Source: Acinetobacter sp. WCHA55 (GTDB lineage Bacteria; Pseudomonadota; Gammaproteobacteria; Pseudomonadales; Moraxellaceae). From it: a DNA stretch of 64,000 bases. The stretch covers positions 2,976,001 to 3,040,000 of the forward strand of contig NZ_CP032286.1 in assembly GCF_002165305.2 (NCBI RefSeq). Reading direction: 5' to 3'. Both the position numbers and the translations under genes were made by a program. The notes under the pieces are model-generated. The model worked only from the letters and a program-made list of their open reading frames with translations, did not search any database and was not told the origin of the DNA. Shown piece by piece: positions 1 to 8,941 of this stretch; the stretch's first letter is position 1; each line of letters begins with the position of its first letter.

Positions 1-345
1 TTGAGTATTGGGCGTCAGTACATTCGATACAATTAAAGAAATCTGACGTTCTGGCTGTAACTCTGTTTTGGCAACCGTTTTGACCTGCTTTTTCCATACA
101 AAGGTATAAGGCAACACCATTTTGAGTTGATACGCCACTGCCGCAATTAATCCCAGCAAAATGACTTCACGTACCCAATCCCAAGGTGCATCCCAAAACA
201 ACATCAAGATAAATGCAATCAGCCCCAATGCCAAAATCTGGAGCCGTGGAAAATCTGCACCACGAAACCACCATTCATCACGTGGAATCAGTGACCAAAA
301 GCTTAACCAAATCACAATACATGCCAGCAACTCAACCCAGATCAT
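1..345 (-). CDS. Endonuclease/exonuclease/phosphatase-family membrane protein (partial, N-terminal 115 aa)
   Basis: The gene runs off the left edge of the window and reads leftwards from an ATG at 343-345. The 115 visible residues hold about three hydrophobic helices (roughly residues 2-19, 34-52 and 57-76). A basic linker follows, then SLIVSNVLTPN, which looks like the first strand of an EEP (exonuclease-endonuclease-phosphatase) fold. Membrane-anchored EEP proteins with this layout are common in Acinetobacter, but the substrate is unknown. The gene is divergent from asd. The catalytic residues lie outside the window, so the family call rests on the short N-terminal match and general architecture. 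Confidence 0.6.
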   Translation of the reverse strand, partial: MIWVELLACIVIWLSFWSLIPRDEWWFRGADFPRLQILALGLIAFILMLFWDAPWDWVREVILLGLIAAVAYQLKMVLPYTFVWKKQVKTVAKTELQPERQISLIVSNVLTPNTQ

Positions 346-461
346 AAGCAATAACTCTTATATTCTTAATTTTTTGTAGATTCATAAATTAATATCAATT
401 TTGCATGTAACATAAACAAGATATATTGCACAATATAATTGCTGTTTTCATTGTGTAGTGC

Positions 462-489
462 TTGCAGTTGTGGTCGCTTTTGATACACT
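462..489 (+). promoter_or_regulatory. Predicted sigma-70 promoter of asd
   Basis: TTGCAG (462-467) and TACACT (484-489) are separated by 16 bp. This places a start site about 35 nt before the asd ATG, in the gap shared with the divergent EEP-type gene. Prediction from motif matches only. Confidence 0.45.
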
Positions 490-530
490 CAAACCCCTTT
501 TAATTTTTTAACGCACCGAGGCAAAATGAC

Positions 531-1649
531 ATGAAAGTAGGTCTGGTCGGTTGGCGCGGGATGGTTGGTTCCGTCCTTATGCAACGTATGGTTGAAGAGA
601 ATGACTTTGCTCACTTTGAGCCATTCTATTTTTCTACCAGTAATGCAGGTGGTGAAGCCCCTGCATTTGGTGGTAAGACTGCCCCAGCACTTATGGATGC
701 ATCAGACATTAAGAGTCTGAAGCAAATGGATGTCATTATTACCTGTCAAGGTGGCGACTATACCTCAGAAGTTTTCCCGAAGCTTAAAGCGGAAAACTGG
801 ACAGGCTATTGGATTGATGCTGCTTCTACCTTACGTATGGATGATGAAGCGATCATCGTACTTGACCCTGTCAACATGAATGTCATTAAAGATGGCTTAG
901 TGAAAGGCACCAAAACATTCGTGGGCGGTAACTGTACTGTTTCACTAATGTTAATGGGCTTAGGCGGTCTATTCCAAAACAATTTGGTGGAATGGGCAAC
1001 GTCAATGACGTATCAAGCAGCTTCTGGTGCTGGTGCGCAAAATATGCGTGAACTCATCACGGGTATGGGTTATTTGTACAACAACACTAAAGATTTACTA
1101 GATGACCCGAAATCAGCAATTTTAGACATCGATAGTAAAATTGCAGCGTTACAACGTGGTGAGGGCTTCCCTTCTGCAAACTTTGGTGTGCCTTTAGCAG
1201 GCTCGCTCATTCCGTACATTGACAAGCAATTAGAAAGCGGTCAATCGAAAGAAGAGTGGAAAGGTCAAGTTGAAACCAACAAGATCTTGGGCAACCAGCA
1301 AATCGTTCCGATTGACGGTCATTGTGTGCGTATTGGTGCAATGCGTTGTCACTCTCAAGCTTTAACTTTGAAGCTGAAGAAAGACGTGCCACTCGATGAA
1401 ATCGAAGATATGTTACGTAGCGCGAACCAATGGGCAAAAGTGGTTCCAAATACCCGTGAAGCGTCTATGACGGATTTAACACCTGTAGCTGTAACAGGCA
1501 CATTAACAGTCCCTGTTGGTCGTTTACGTAAATTGAATATGGGCAAAGAGTACTTAGGTGCTTTCACTGTCGGTGATCAATTGCTTTGGGGTGCTGCAGA
1601 ACCCTTACGTCGCATGCTCCGTATCCTGATTGACTACAAAAATACTTAA
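531..1649 (+). CDS. asd: Aspartate-semialdehyde dehydrogenase
   Basis: Asd catalyses the NADPH-dependent reduction of beta-aspartyl phosphate to aspartate semialdehyde, the branch point to lysine/diaminopimelate, threonine and methionine. The 372-residue length is normal for the gram-negative type. The nucleotide-binding start [12 protein letters not shown] lies at residues 3-14. The catalytic cysteine is C135 in GGNCTVSL, and the substrate-binding region with its catalytic histidine is around [12 protein letters not shown] (about 274-285). It is followed closely by a hairpin terminator and then by fimV-type genes, the order found in Pseudomonas (asd-fimV-truA). Confidence 0.97.
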   Translation: MKVGLVGWRGMVGSVLMQRMVEENDFAHFEPFYFSTSNAGGEAPAFGGKTAPALMDASDIKSLKQMDVIITCQGGDYTSEVFPKLKAENWTGYWIDAASTLRMDDEAIIVLDPVNMNVIKDGLVKGTKTFVGGNCTVSLMLMGLGGLFQNNLVEWATSMTYQAASGAGAQNMRELITGMGYLYNNTKDLLDDPKSAILDIDSKIAALQRGEGFPSANFGVPLAGSLIPYIDKQLESGQSKEEWKGQVETNKILGNQQIVPIDGHCVRIGAMRCHSQALTLKLKKDVPLDEIEDMLRSANQWAKVVPNTREASMTDLTPVAVTGTLTVPVGRLRKLNMGKEYLGAFTVGDQLLWGAAEPLRRMLRILIDYKNT

Positions 1650-1672
1650 GCATTTACCCGCTAAAGTATTAA

Positions 1673-1700
1673 GCCGATCACACTTGATCGGCTTTTTTTT
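1673..1700 (+). terminator. Rho-independent terminator after asd
   Basis: GCCGATCA and TGATCGGC form an 8-bp stem around a CACT loop, followed by a run of eight T. It lies 23 nt after the asd stop and separates asd from the FimV genes. Confidence 0.85.
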
Positions 1701-1790
1701 GTAACCCTGATGTTAACGTTTTACAAATAACACACAACTCGCTAATCTATAATTTTCGCTTTGCGATCTGTGACCGAGCTAAAGATTAAG

Positions 1791-3158
1791 ATGACCGTAA
1801 ATAACAAATTAAAGATAGCCATTTTAGCCATTATTGCTTCGCAAAATGTGAATGCGATCACTGTTGATCCTATTCAAATTCAATCTGCACCAGGGGAACT
1901 GTTGTATGCAGAATTGAACTTTCACGATGCCGATCCGAATGCTCCCATTCAAGCCAGTCTAGCCAGCGCAGAAGATTTGATGTCTCTAGGCGTCATGCAT
2001 CAGCCGCCCAGTAATCTGAACTTTTTTACCCGTCGTACCAGCGCCAGTACAGGTGTGATTACGATTACCTCTTCACGTCCTTTAACTGAAGCGGAACTCA
2101 ACATTGTCGTCAAAATCAAAGAAGGCAATGCGGCAAGGCTACAACATATTAAAACAGCCAATAAACGATCGGCAGCACTTCAAGCACGCGCGAATAATAA
2201 TGAAAAAGCCTTAAAGCCAGTGGTGATTGTCAACGAAAAAGATATTGCACTGAACTTACCTGTCAGCACACAATTCAATAGCTTAAAAACAACAGCTACG
2301 CCAACGACAAACACGACACCCCTCAAACTCAATAACCATACTCCACCGAGCATGAGTGCGACCGCTATTGCAGTGCCAACGCAAGTTATTTCAGTAGCCT
2401 CTACGCAAATTGCAGCAACTGCTCAAACATCAGCTCCACGTGTTGAACCTATTACACAAGCGAAAAAATCGGCAGATCCATTGGTGCAAAAATATGCAGA
2501 TTCAGTTCAAAAATCAGATGCACCAATTTCAGCACAGGCCAGCCCACAAATTAGTCCATCGACAGCAAAAAAAACACCTGCTGCCCCTACAACTACTGCA
2601 CGCCAAGCCACACCGCAAAGTGCCCATGTTGTCCAGTCGAATGAATCTCTCTGGGGCATTGCATCACGTATTGCTGCTGAAGAAAACCGTCCTGTCGGTG
2701 AAGTCATGCAACAAATTAAAGCCAAGAATGAACATGCCTTTATTCAAGGGGACGTAAACCGCTTACGACGTGGTGCCAACCTTAATTTAACGGGCCTACA
2801 AACAGCAAAATCAGAACAAAAAGTCTCCGTTTCATCCCTTCCAAAACAAAGCTCACAGCAATCTGGCAAGGCGAAATACCGCCTCAATCAAGCCGAGATG
2901 AGTTTGGTTGCAGAGAAAGAGCAAGATTCAAGCCACGGTTCTGCCAAGAAGTCGACAGAAAAGAATCAAACATCAAACGAGTTGTCATTAAAAGTTATGA
3001 CATCCCGTGAAAAAACCGTTAAATTACAGAGAAACGTAACACAATTAGAAGTGGCACTTAATCAGAAAGATCAGAGAATTCAATTACTAAACGCTCGTCT
3101 TGCACAATTGCAACAACAATTGAAAGCACAACAAACTGAGAAAAAGCCAACACACTAA
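1791..3158 (+). CDS. fimV: FimV-type LysM protein, N-terminal half of a split FimV
   Basis: FimV/HubP proteins are polar landmark proteins that bind peptidoglycan and act on type IV pili and twitching. The ATG at 1791 is preferred over a TTG at 1761 because it directly starts a signal peptide (about 22 residues, ending near NVNA) followed by ITVDPIQIQSAPGE, the conserved FimV N-terminal domain (about 23-125). A Pro/Thr/Ala-rich linker leads to a LysM domain (about residues 280-345, with HVVQSNESLWGIA). A coiled coil forms the last 60 residues. The transmembrane segment and C-terminal FimV domain of the usual single protein are absent here and sit in the next gene. The position between asd and truA supports orthology with Pseudomonas fimV. 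Confidence 0.82.
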   Translation: MTVNNKLKIAILAIIASQNVNAITVDPIQIQSAPGELLYAELNFHDADPNAPIQASLASAEDLMSLGVMHQPPSNLNFFTRRTSASTGVITITSSRPLTEAELNIVVKIKEGNAARLQHIKTANKRSAALQARANNNEKALKPVVIVNEKDIALNLPVSTQFNSLKTTATPTTNTTPLKLNNHTPPSMSATAIAVPTQVISVASTQIAATAQTSAPRVEPITQAKKSADPLVQKYADSVQKSDAPISAQASPQISPSTAKKTPAAPTTTARQATPQSAHVVQSNESLWGIASRIAAEENRPVGEVMQQIKAKNEHAFIQGDVNRLRRGANLNLTGLQTAKSEQKVSVSSLPKQSSQQSGKAKYRLNQAEMSLVAEKEQDSSHGSAKKSTEKNQTSNELSLKVMTSREKTVKLQRNVTQLEVALNQKDQRIQLLNARLAQLQQQLKAQQTEKKPTH

Positions 3159-3187
3159 AGTGTTATTTTGATTATTTGATTTTGGAT

Positions 3188-3209
3188 GAACTTGCACAAA
3201 GACAAGTTC
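3188..3209 (+). other. Small hairpin between the two FimV genes
   Basis: GAACTTG and CAAGTTC pair across an 8-nt loop just before the ribosome binding site (AAGGGG) of the second FimV gene. There is no T-run, so it is not a terminator. It could tune translation of the downstream half or protect mRNA ends; this is inference. Confidence 0.4.
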
Positions 3210-3223
3210 AAAAGGGGTAAAAC

Positions 3224-4516
3224 ATGCTTATTTATGTGATTCCATTTATCTTACTATTGGTTGTTGCCATAGTCTTAAAAAAGCGTGAGGCGAGCAAAGA
3301 AGCAGAACCAAAAACTCAAAAAGCGGTTGCTGCAAAAAACAAAGCCAAAAAAACCAGTTCGTCTAAAAAATCCCCGCAACAAACTCAAGTCGTTGAAGAT
3401 GTTGTCGCTAAAAAAGCTACGACACCACTCGCTACAGATCTACGTAATAAAATTGAAGGTCAAATTCGCGACCGCAATTTCTTCTCAGCTGAAGCGCAAA
3501 TCAACCAAGCCCTAAATAAAGACAACTCACAACACGAATTATATTTACTGCTGCTCGATATTCACTTGCTCCAAAAAGATGAGTTTGCTATCAGCCAACT
3601 ACTGAATCATTTACGTTCTTTAGAACTGGATGATATTTTGGTGCAAGCAGAAGCCAAAAAATCGGATTACGATCAATTACATCAAAATAGCCGTGACACG
3701 ATTGAGTTTAAACCAACTGAAATTGCACCATCTACACCAAAACCTGTAGAAGCAACCAATACCGCTGACTTTGATGCCCTGATGTCATCAAATAATGCTG
3801 TGCAGGCTCCTGTTGTTGAACCTATTCAAGACATTAAACCGCTTGATTTTGATACCTCAGCATTTACCACCGCAACAACAGCTCAACCTGAACCGAGCAT
3901 CGAAGTTCAAGACTTAGATTTTGATATCTCTAGTTTAAATACACCAACAGCAGAACCAGCCAAACCTGCTGAAGAACTTAAACCGCTCGATTTCGGTTCA
4001 CTCTCTTTAGAAAGCAAGCCTGCACAACCAGCAGAAACCGCTGCAGCTGACATCCAACCTTTAGATTTTTCGTTCAATCTCGACACAGCGCCGACAACAA
4101 CGCCAGATGCAGAAACTTCACTGCATCCTGCAGATGACCGTCCTGAATTTACATTTGATTTTTCAAGCAAATCCAAGACGGAAGCTGCAAAAGACATCCC
4201 TGCTTTTTCTTTCGATACGATTAGTTCAGGTGAAACGATAGCAGAAGAAACACCAGCCGTTGTTACGCCAAGCCTCAACTTGAGCCTAGAGTCTACTGCA
4301 CCTACCTATACAGTGGACCAAAGCGATCCTCTGGTGCAGTCTTTCCCTCAATTGAGCGAAGTCAATGAAATACTCTTAAACCTTGAATTGGCTGAGCAAT
4401 ACATTCAACTCGGCGCTTTCGAAGCTGCACGTGAAATTTTGGTTGAACAAGAACCAAATTACTCTACGGAACAACGTCAGCAAGTCGAACAGTTACTGAG
4501 TCGCATAGCATCCTAA
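3224..4516 (+). CDS. FimV C-terminal domain protein, membrane-anchored second half of a split FimV
   Basis: The 430-residue protein starts with one transmembrane helix (about residues 2-20, MLIYVIPFILLLVVAIVL). A Lys-rich stretch follows, then a TPR-like helical segment (about 70-150). A long acidic low-complexity region comes next, with recurring short motifs such as PLDFD and DLDFDIS. The C-terminal helical domain (about 375-430, LLNLELAEQYIQLGAFEAAREIL) matches the FimV C-terminal domain that in HubP/FimV proteins contacts cytoplasmic partners. It lies 65 nt after the LysM gene with a good AAGGGG site, so the two are probably co-transcribed and together replace one long FimV. Confidence 0.78.
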   Translation: MLIYVIPFILLLVVAIVLKKREASKEAEPKTQKAVAAKNKAKKTSSSKKSPQQTQVVEDVVAKKATTPLATDLRNKIEGQIRDRNFFSAEAQINQALNKDNSQHELYLLLLDIHLLQKDEFAISQLLNHLRSLELDDILVQAEAKKSDYDQLHQNSRDTIEFKPTEIAPSTPKPVEATNTADFDALMSSNNAVQAPVVEPIQDIKPLDFDTSAFTTATTAQPEPSIEVQDLDFDISSLNTPTAEPAKPAEELKPLDFGSLSLESKPAQPAETAAADIQPLDFSFNLDTAPTTTPDAETSLHPADDRPEFTFDFSSKSKTEAAKDIPAFSFDTISSGETIAEETPAVVTPSLNLSLESTAPTYTVDQSDPLVQSFPQLSEVNEILLNLELAEQYIQLGAFEAAREILVEQEPNYSTEQRQQVEQLLSRIAS

Positions 4517-4535
4517 GCCATTTCGTTTTAAACTA

Positions 4536-4561
4536 AAGCAGTCATCACCGACTGCTTTTTT
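4536..4561 (+). terminator. Terminator between fimV genes and the asparaginase gene
   Basis: AAGCAGTC and GACTGCTT form an 8-bp stem around ATCACC, followed by a T-run. The T-run ends 3 nt before the ATG of the next gene, so hairpin and start codon practically touch. Confidence 0.8.
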
Positions 4562-4564
4562 ATA

Positions 4565-5533
4565 ATGAAAAAAATTGCGCTTATCTATATGGGTGGAACC
4601 TTTGGCTGTATTAGCGAACCCTTACAACCAATGCCTGCCGAAGAGTTTATTCCCAAGCTCACACATGTCTTGCCAATTCATCTCGACATTGAATGTTTCA
4701 TTGCACCTGTTATTAAAGACAGTAGCGCCTGTACGGCTGAAGACTGGTTATTGCTAACTCAGCAGATTCAACACTTACAACTGCAACAATTCCAGCATTT
4801 TGTCGTGATTCATGGCACCGATACCTTAAGCTATGCCAGTGCCGTCGCTGCACACTTTATTGCAGACTCTGCACGTGTGGTTTTCACAGGTAGCCAATAT
4901 CCATTACTCAATGTACACGGAACTGACACCCGTGAATTTAGCGATGCGATTAGTAATTTGAATTTTGCCTTAGATGCGGTGATGAAACATCCTGTCGGAG
5001 TGTATCTGGCTTTTCATCAACAGATATTACATGCGCAAACCGCGTTAAAACGCCATACCACAGAACTAGATGCTTTTACAGGCATCATGGCTGAACAGCC
5101 GATTCCACAAGGCTTAAAAACACATATTGTACAAACAGATGATGTAGAACAATCCCAACAGTTCAATTGCCTCAATCTGATGATGCAACCCGTTGCTTTA
5201 GTGCAACAAGTTCAAAACTTGCGAAATTTGCTCTCTGCGCCACCACATTTCCTCATTTTGCAAGGTTTTGGAACGGGTAATTTAGCTGTGAATGCTGAGT
5301 TGATAGCACTTTTCGATGAATTTTACACACAAGGCTGTGTTGTTATCTTAAGCACCCAAGTCCCTTTCGGGCATATTGATCAGCGCTATGCAGTCGCCGC
5401 TTGGACAACCCAAGCCAAAATAATTGTCAGTGATTGCCTCGGGCATGCAGATCTGTATGCCAAAGCCCTCAAAATGTATTTACAATACCCCAGCGCGGAA
5501 GCACGCTTCAGCCATTGGCATGATTTGGGTTAA
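4565..5533 (+). CDS. Asparaginase-family amidohydrolase
   Basis: L-asparaginases hydrolyse asparagine to aspartate and ammonia. The 322-residue protein has the N-terminal nucleophile motif YMGGTFG (T12) and the second threonine/aspartate motif HGTDT (residues 83-87). It continues through FTGSQYPL and a C-terminal subdomain with LILQGFGTGN (about 229-238). There is no signal peptide, so it should be cytoplasmic. The start is fixed because the only nearby alternative ATG lies inside the active-site motif. No Shine-Dalgarno site is visible, since the region upstream is a terminator stem. truA follows after 12 nt. Substrate preference (Asn, Gln or another amide) is not decided by the sequence. 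Confidence 0.8.
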   Translation: MKKIALIYMGGTFGCISEPLQPMPAEEFIPKLTHVLPIHLDIECFIAPVIKDSSACTAEDWLLLTQQIQHLQLQQFQHFVVIHGTDTLSYASAVAAHFIADSARVVFTGSQYPLLNVHGTDTREFSDAISNLNFALDAVMKHPVGVYLAFHQQILHAQTALKRHTTELDAFTGIMAEQPIPQGLKTHIVQTDDVEQSQQFNCLNLMMQPVALVQQVQNLRNLLSAPPHFLILQGFGTGNLAVNAELIALFDEFYTQGCVVILSTQVPFGHIDQRYAVAAWTTQAKIIVSDCLGHADLYAKALKMYLQYPSAEARFSHWHDLG

Positions 5534-5545
5534 TTTGAGGTACAT

Positions 5546-6343
5546 ATGCAACGTTTTGCGATCGGCATTGAGTTTTGTGGAACACACTATCGTGGTTGGC
5601 AAACCCAACAAACAGGTGTGATCAGCGTACAAGAGACGATTGAAAAAGTACTCTCTAAAATTGCCAATGAACCGATTAGCTTACATGGTGCAGGCCGTAC
5701 CGATGCGGGCGTCCATGCCACCAATATGGTGGCACACTTTGATAGCTCGGCACTTCGTTCAGAGCGCGGTTGGTTAATGGGGAGTAACAGCCAACTGCCA
5801 AAAGATATCTCGATCCAGTGGATCAAAGCAATGGATCAAGACTTTCATGCACGCTTCAAAGCGCAGGCACGTCGTTATCGTTATGTTGTTTATAACCACC
5901 CGCAACGCCCTGCTCTTATGCATAAACAAGTCACACATGCCTATTATGCGCTAGATGTGGCAAAGATGATGCAAGCCGCGCAAAAGTTTGAAGGCACTCA
6001 TAACTTTGAAAGCTTCCGTGCAGCCGCATGTCAATCCAATCAACCTGTGCGCCATGTCAGCCATTGTCGCTTGATTCAACATGGTCCTTATTTGGTACTC
6101 GACATTCAGGCCGATGGCTTCTTGCACCATATGGTCCGCAATATCATGGGTTGCTTACTGGAAATTGGTCAAGGTATGTATGAAGTCGAACATATTGAGG
6201 CGATTTTCGCAGCAGAAGACCGCAAAGCCGCAGGTATTACAGCCCCTCCTGATGGGCTGTATTTCATTCATGTCGACTATCCAGCGCAGTTTAAGCTACC
6301 TAAGCAGCCGCTTGGGCCACACTGGCTAAATATGCCTGAATAA
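5546..6343 (+). CDS. truA: tRNA pseudouridine(38-40) synthase TruA
   Basis: TruA isomerises uridines 38-40 in the tRNA anticodon arm. The 265-residue length is typical. The motif GAGRTDAGVHA carries the catalytic aspartate D53. The later signature RRYRYVVYN and the C-terminal FLHHMVRNIMG stretch are both present. A good TTGAGG site precedes the ATG, and the 12-nt gap to the asparaginase gene suggests one transcript. Confidence 0.96.
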   Translation: MQRFAIGIEFCGTHYRGWQTQQTGVISVQETIEKVLSKIANEPISLHGAGRTDAGVHATNMVAHFDSSALRSERGWLMGSNSQLPKDISIQWIKAMDQDFHARFKAQARRYRYVVYNHPQRPALMHKQVTHAYYALDVAKMMQAAQKFEGTHNFESFRAAACQSNQPVRHVSHCRLIQHGPYLVLDIQADGFLHHMVRNIMGCLLEIGQGMYEVEHIEAIFAAEDRKAAGITAPPDGLYFIHVDYPAQFKLPKQPLGPHWLNMPE

Positions 6344-6352
6344 TTTCTTTTT

Positions 6353-6400
6353 GAATCCTCTCCCTAGCCTACTTTTTTAAAGGGGCTTAGGAAGGATTTC
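6353..6400. repeat. Degenerate CCCCT/AGGGG-type intergenic palindrome
   Basis: An imperfect inverted repeat reads AATCCTCTCCCTAGCC, then a T/A-rich centre, then GGGGCTTAGGAAGGATT. Its layout resembles the sharper element at 11438-11482. Both sit at the 3' end of genes, here between the convergent truA and AraC-type genes. It may serve as a bidirectional terminator or be a member of a dispersed small palindromic repeat family. Confidence 0.5.
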
Positions 6401-7408
6401 TTAACGCTGCTTACGCTTTCGATATTCCACAGGGGTTTCATTGGTCCAGCGTTTAAACGCACGATAAAAAGTACTTGGCTCAGAAAAGCCAGTCAAATAC
6501 ACGATACGCTCTACACTTTCAGCCGTATTGGCCAAAAGTTTTTTCGCCAAACGGCAGCGATAATCAGACAAAATTTGCTGGAAGCTAGTATTCGCCTCAC
6601 TCAGCTGTGTACGTAAACGCCTTGGGGTAATACTGAGCTGTGAAGCCACCGTTTCAAGTGTGGTTTCACCACTTTCTAAGGTAGAGCCAATGGCACGACG
6701 CACTTCACCCACCAAATCATAACGGGCTAATTCTTGAAGTTTTTCAATCGCTAACTGCTCATGCAATTGCAATAACTCAGGTTCTGCCTGCCATAACGGA
6801 TAAGCCAAAATACTTGGGTCAAAATATAAGCGGGTTTCTTTTTGCCCTAGACTGACAGGGCATTCATATACGCGGAAATACTCATCATCAAACGCGCCTT
6901 TACTGAAGTTAAAATCAATATAGATCGGTTCAAAGCGCCCTTCAGTAATAAATTTAAAGAACCGTAAAATACCGGACATCGCACATTCAGAAAAATGTCG
7001 ATTGACCAAATTTTCAGCCCAAGGTTGTTCCCCATTGGTCAAATAACAACGATCATCTTCAACCACCAACTTGGCATGAAAGGCATCACTGATCAATCGC
7101 TGATACGCCAAAGCACGCTTCAAACCCTCACCAAAGTTTTCAGATGAAATAAACAAATGCTCAATTACTTGACCACGGTATAAAGGCAAATTTTCACCCA
7201 AATGTAGACCGATGTCTGGATCGCGACTGACCTCTTCTGCCGCCACCCAAAAAGCGTATTGTGCGCTCAAAGGCGTACGCTCATTGGTTTCCATCTGATT
7301 TAGTGCAACACCAGCCTTTGTTAAAATTTCTTCTGTTGGCAACCCTGAACGACGAATCGCTTGGTAGCCTAATCGCAATACAACCGATGCATCCGTTAGC
7401 TGACCCAC
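6401..7408 (-). CDS. AraC-family transcriptional regulator with Arabinose_bd-type N-domain
   Basis: This is a 335-residue regulator. The N-terminal part (about 20-205) resembles the ligand-binding domain of OruR/ArgR-like AraC proteins. The C-terminal part (about 230-335) holds two helix-turn-helix units. The second contains FSEPSTFYRAFKRWTNETPVEYR, the classic AraC signature. The gene is convergent with truA and divergent from infA. No metabolic partner lies beside it, so its target is unknown. The long 5' gap to infA could hold its own promoter. Confidence 0.88.
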   Translation of the reverse strand: MGQLTDASVVLRLGYQAIRRSGLPTEEILTKAGVALNQMETNERTPLSAQYAFWVAAEEVSRDPDIGLHLGENLPLYRGQVIEHLFISSENFGEGLKRALAYQRLISDAFHAKLVVEDDRCYLTNGEQPWAENLVNRHFSECAMSGILRFFKFITEGRFEPIYIDFNFSKGAFDDEYFRVYECPVSLGQKETRLYFDPSILAYPLWQAEPELLQLHEQLAIEKLQELARYDLVGEVRRAIGSTLESGETTLETVASQLSITPRRLRTQLSEANTSFQQILSDYRCRLAKKLLANTAESVERIVYLTGFSEPSTFYRAFKRWTNETPVEYRKRKQR

Positions 7409-7575
7409 GCTAGAACCTTCCTTGTATGTTCTTCATTTATACATAAAACATTAAAATTAGATTAACTGCGATTGACCGAACTGACAACAACTTATATAGT
7501 TTTTTTGTTGAAAATATTTATTCCTCTCGTTCGCTTATTTTACTGACAGATGATCAGGCAACCGCCCATTCCGCC

Positions 7576-7604
7576 TTGTTTTATGCAAAAAAATTGACTA
7601 TAAT
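7576..7604 (+). promoter_or_regulatory. Predicted promoter of infA
   Basis: TTGTTT (7576-7581) and a perfect TATAAT (7599-7604) are spaced by exactly 17 bp, giving a start about 27 nt before the infA ATG. Inferred from sequence alone. Confidence 0.6.
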
Positions 7605-7638
7605 TTGCGCCTTTCCAATTTATTCATTCAGGTAGGCT

Positions 7639-7860
7639 ATGGCCAATAAAGAGGAACTCATCGAGTTCGAAGGCGTTGTCACCGAGACGCTTCCTAATAC
7701 TATGTTTCGTGTACGTTTAGAAAACGGTCATGAAGTGATTGCACACATCTCTGGTAAAATGCGTAAACACTATATTCGTATTTTGACTGGGGACAGTGTT
7801 AAAGTAGAAATGACACCTTATGATTTATCTAAGGGTCGTATCACTTATCGTGCGCGCTAA
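7639..7860 (+). CDS. infA: Translation initiation factor IF-1
   Basis: IF-1 binds the ribosomal A site during initiation. The 73-residue protein is an S1/OB-fold with the usual sequence landmarks [30 protein letters not shown] and RIL.GDSVKVE. It has its own promoter and terminator and is not in an operon here. The coding sequence is complete and of normal length. Confidence 0.97.
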   Translation: MANKEELIEFEGVVTETLPNTMFRVRLENGHEVIAHISGKMRKHYIRILTGDSVKVEMTPYDLSKGRITYRAR

Positions 7861-7874
7861 GTTTTAGCGAAGCG

Positions 7875-7904
7875 AAAAAGCCACTTTTTTTAAGTGGCTT
7901 TTTT
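7875..7904 (+). terminator. Terminator of infA
   Basis: AAAAAGCCACTT pairs with AAGTGGCTTTTTT across a short T loop, ending in a T-run, 14 nt after the stop codon. Confidence 0.85.
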
Positions 7905-8005
7905 AATGTCTGTGCTTAGACTAAAACATTATGAATCAACTACATTTCAAGTAAAATAAAACTATAACTAAAAACAAAAAAACTGAAGGTACCAAAACAA
8001 TAATA

Positions 8006-8381
8006 ATGACGACTTCAATGAAGCTCGCTATTTCACTGTTCCCAATGCTATGTGTTGCTTGTGCCACAACAAGCCAAACTCAGTTCAACTAAACCATATC
8101 GAACAATCGTCAGATCAAGTTCAAAGTCAACTCAACCTCAATAGCCTGGGCTATAAAGTACTCGGTGCTCCTGTACATACCTCCTGAGGAACTGACCTAC
8201 ACTCTATTAACTAATATGCCTATTCCGATGGCCCCCCAATCTTGGAACCAGTGTCAGTATGGGCGCGCCCATTCCGATGCCTTCCAGCGGTAGCTTGAAT
8301 ATTGAAATGAAATGTAAAAGTGGGTTCAGGCTGCATGATGATCTTGTGGAATCTATTCACTACGTCAACCAAGCGTGTTAA
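8006..8381 (+). pseudogene. Decayed paralogue of the downstream small lipoprotein gene
   Basis: An ATG opens a lipoprotein-like start (MTTSMKLAISLFPMLCVACA) that stops after QTQFN. Homology then continues in other frames. QSQLNLNSLGYKVLGAPVHT, EELTYTLLTNMPIPMAP, SMGAPIPMPSSG and LHDDLVESIHYVNQAC match RRQLNLHQLGYETLGAPIQT, NQLSYTIVRRIQIPTPMP, SIGAIPIPTHTP and LKDNIAQSIQYRGKAC in the intact gene just downstream. At least three frame changes are needed, so this is a dead copy from a tandem duplication. Its end is placed at the TAA after the final NQAC. Confidence 0.8.
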
Positions 8382-8498
8382 CGGCTGCGTTATGTTGAGT
8401 CGCCTACATACCGTTTATCTCAAATTACTCGAAACATACTCAAACGAACGTTCAGATATACAATACTAAAAGGGTCTCTCTCTGCTTAGGGGATGATC

Positions 8499-8927
8499 AT
8501 GAAGCCCTTTCTTATCAGTTTCTTTAGTTCCATCTGCTTTCTACTCCTTCAAGCTTGTAGCAGCTCTCCTGCGAAACACCAGACCGTCGTTTCACCCGTT
8601 AAAATTGCACTCCCCGACTATTTAGAACAATATATCGGCCAAGATGTATCGAGCATTCGGCGTCAGCTCAACTTACATCAACTCGGTTATGAAACCTTAG
8701 GTGCACCAATTCAAACACCAAACCAACTGAGTTACACCATTGTCCGACGGATTCAAATTCCAACCCCTATGCCCTCTATGCGTAGCGACAGCAGTATCGG
8801 AGCGATTCCTATTCCCACACATACACCTTTTTATGATGTGCAGTTAGAGTGCCAAGTCCATTTCTTATTAAAAGATAATATTGCGCAATCAATTCAATAT
8901 CGAGGTAAAGCCTGCAAAGGTTATTAA
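8499..8927 (+). CDS. Small predicted lipoprotein (intact copy of a tandem pair)
   Basis: The protein of about 142 residues has a signal peptide ending in a lipobox (LLLQAC), so it is probably lipid-anchored. The start at 8499 is preferred over the in-frame ATG at 8493 because AGGGG lies 6 nt before it. After the anchor come a conserved block (VSSIRRQLNLHQLGYETLGAP) and a proline-rich section (IPTPMPSM, IPIPTHTP). The C-terminus has two cysteines (LECQ, KACKGY) that could form a disulfide. I do not recognise the family. The decayed copy lies directly upstream. Confidence 0.75.
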   Translation: MKPFLISFFSSICFLLLQACSSSPAKHQTVVSPVKIALPDYLEQYIGQDVSSIRRQLNLHQLGYETLGAPIQTPNQLSYTIVRRIQIPTPMPSMRSDSSIGAIPIPTHTPFYDVQLECQVHFLLKDNIAQSIQYRGKACKGY

Positions 8928-8941
8928 ATCTTGGGCATAAA

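Noticed and set aside
161..379. Plus-strand frame of 72 codons at the left edge
   Set aside because: It is antisense to the EEP-type gene, whose hydrophobic segments and EEP start are far more convincing.
7921..8005. Possible second small gene right after infA
   Set aside because: Only A/T-rich sequence with no start and site pairing; the next meaningful sequence is the decayed lipoprotein copy.
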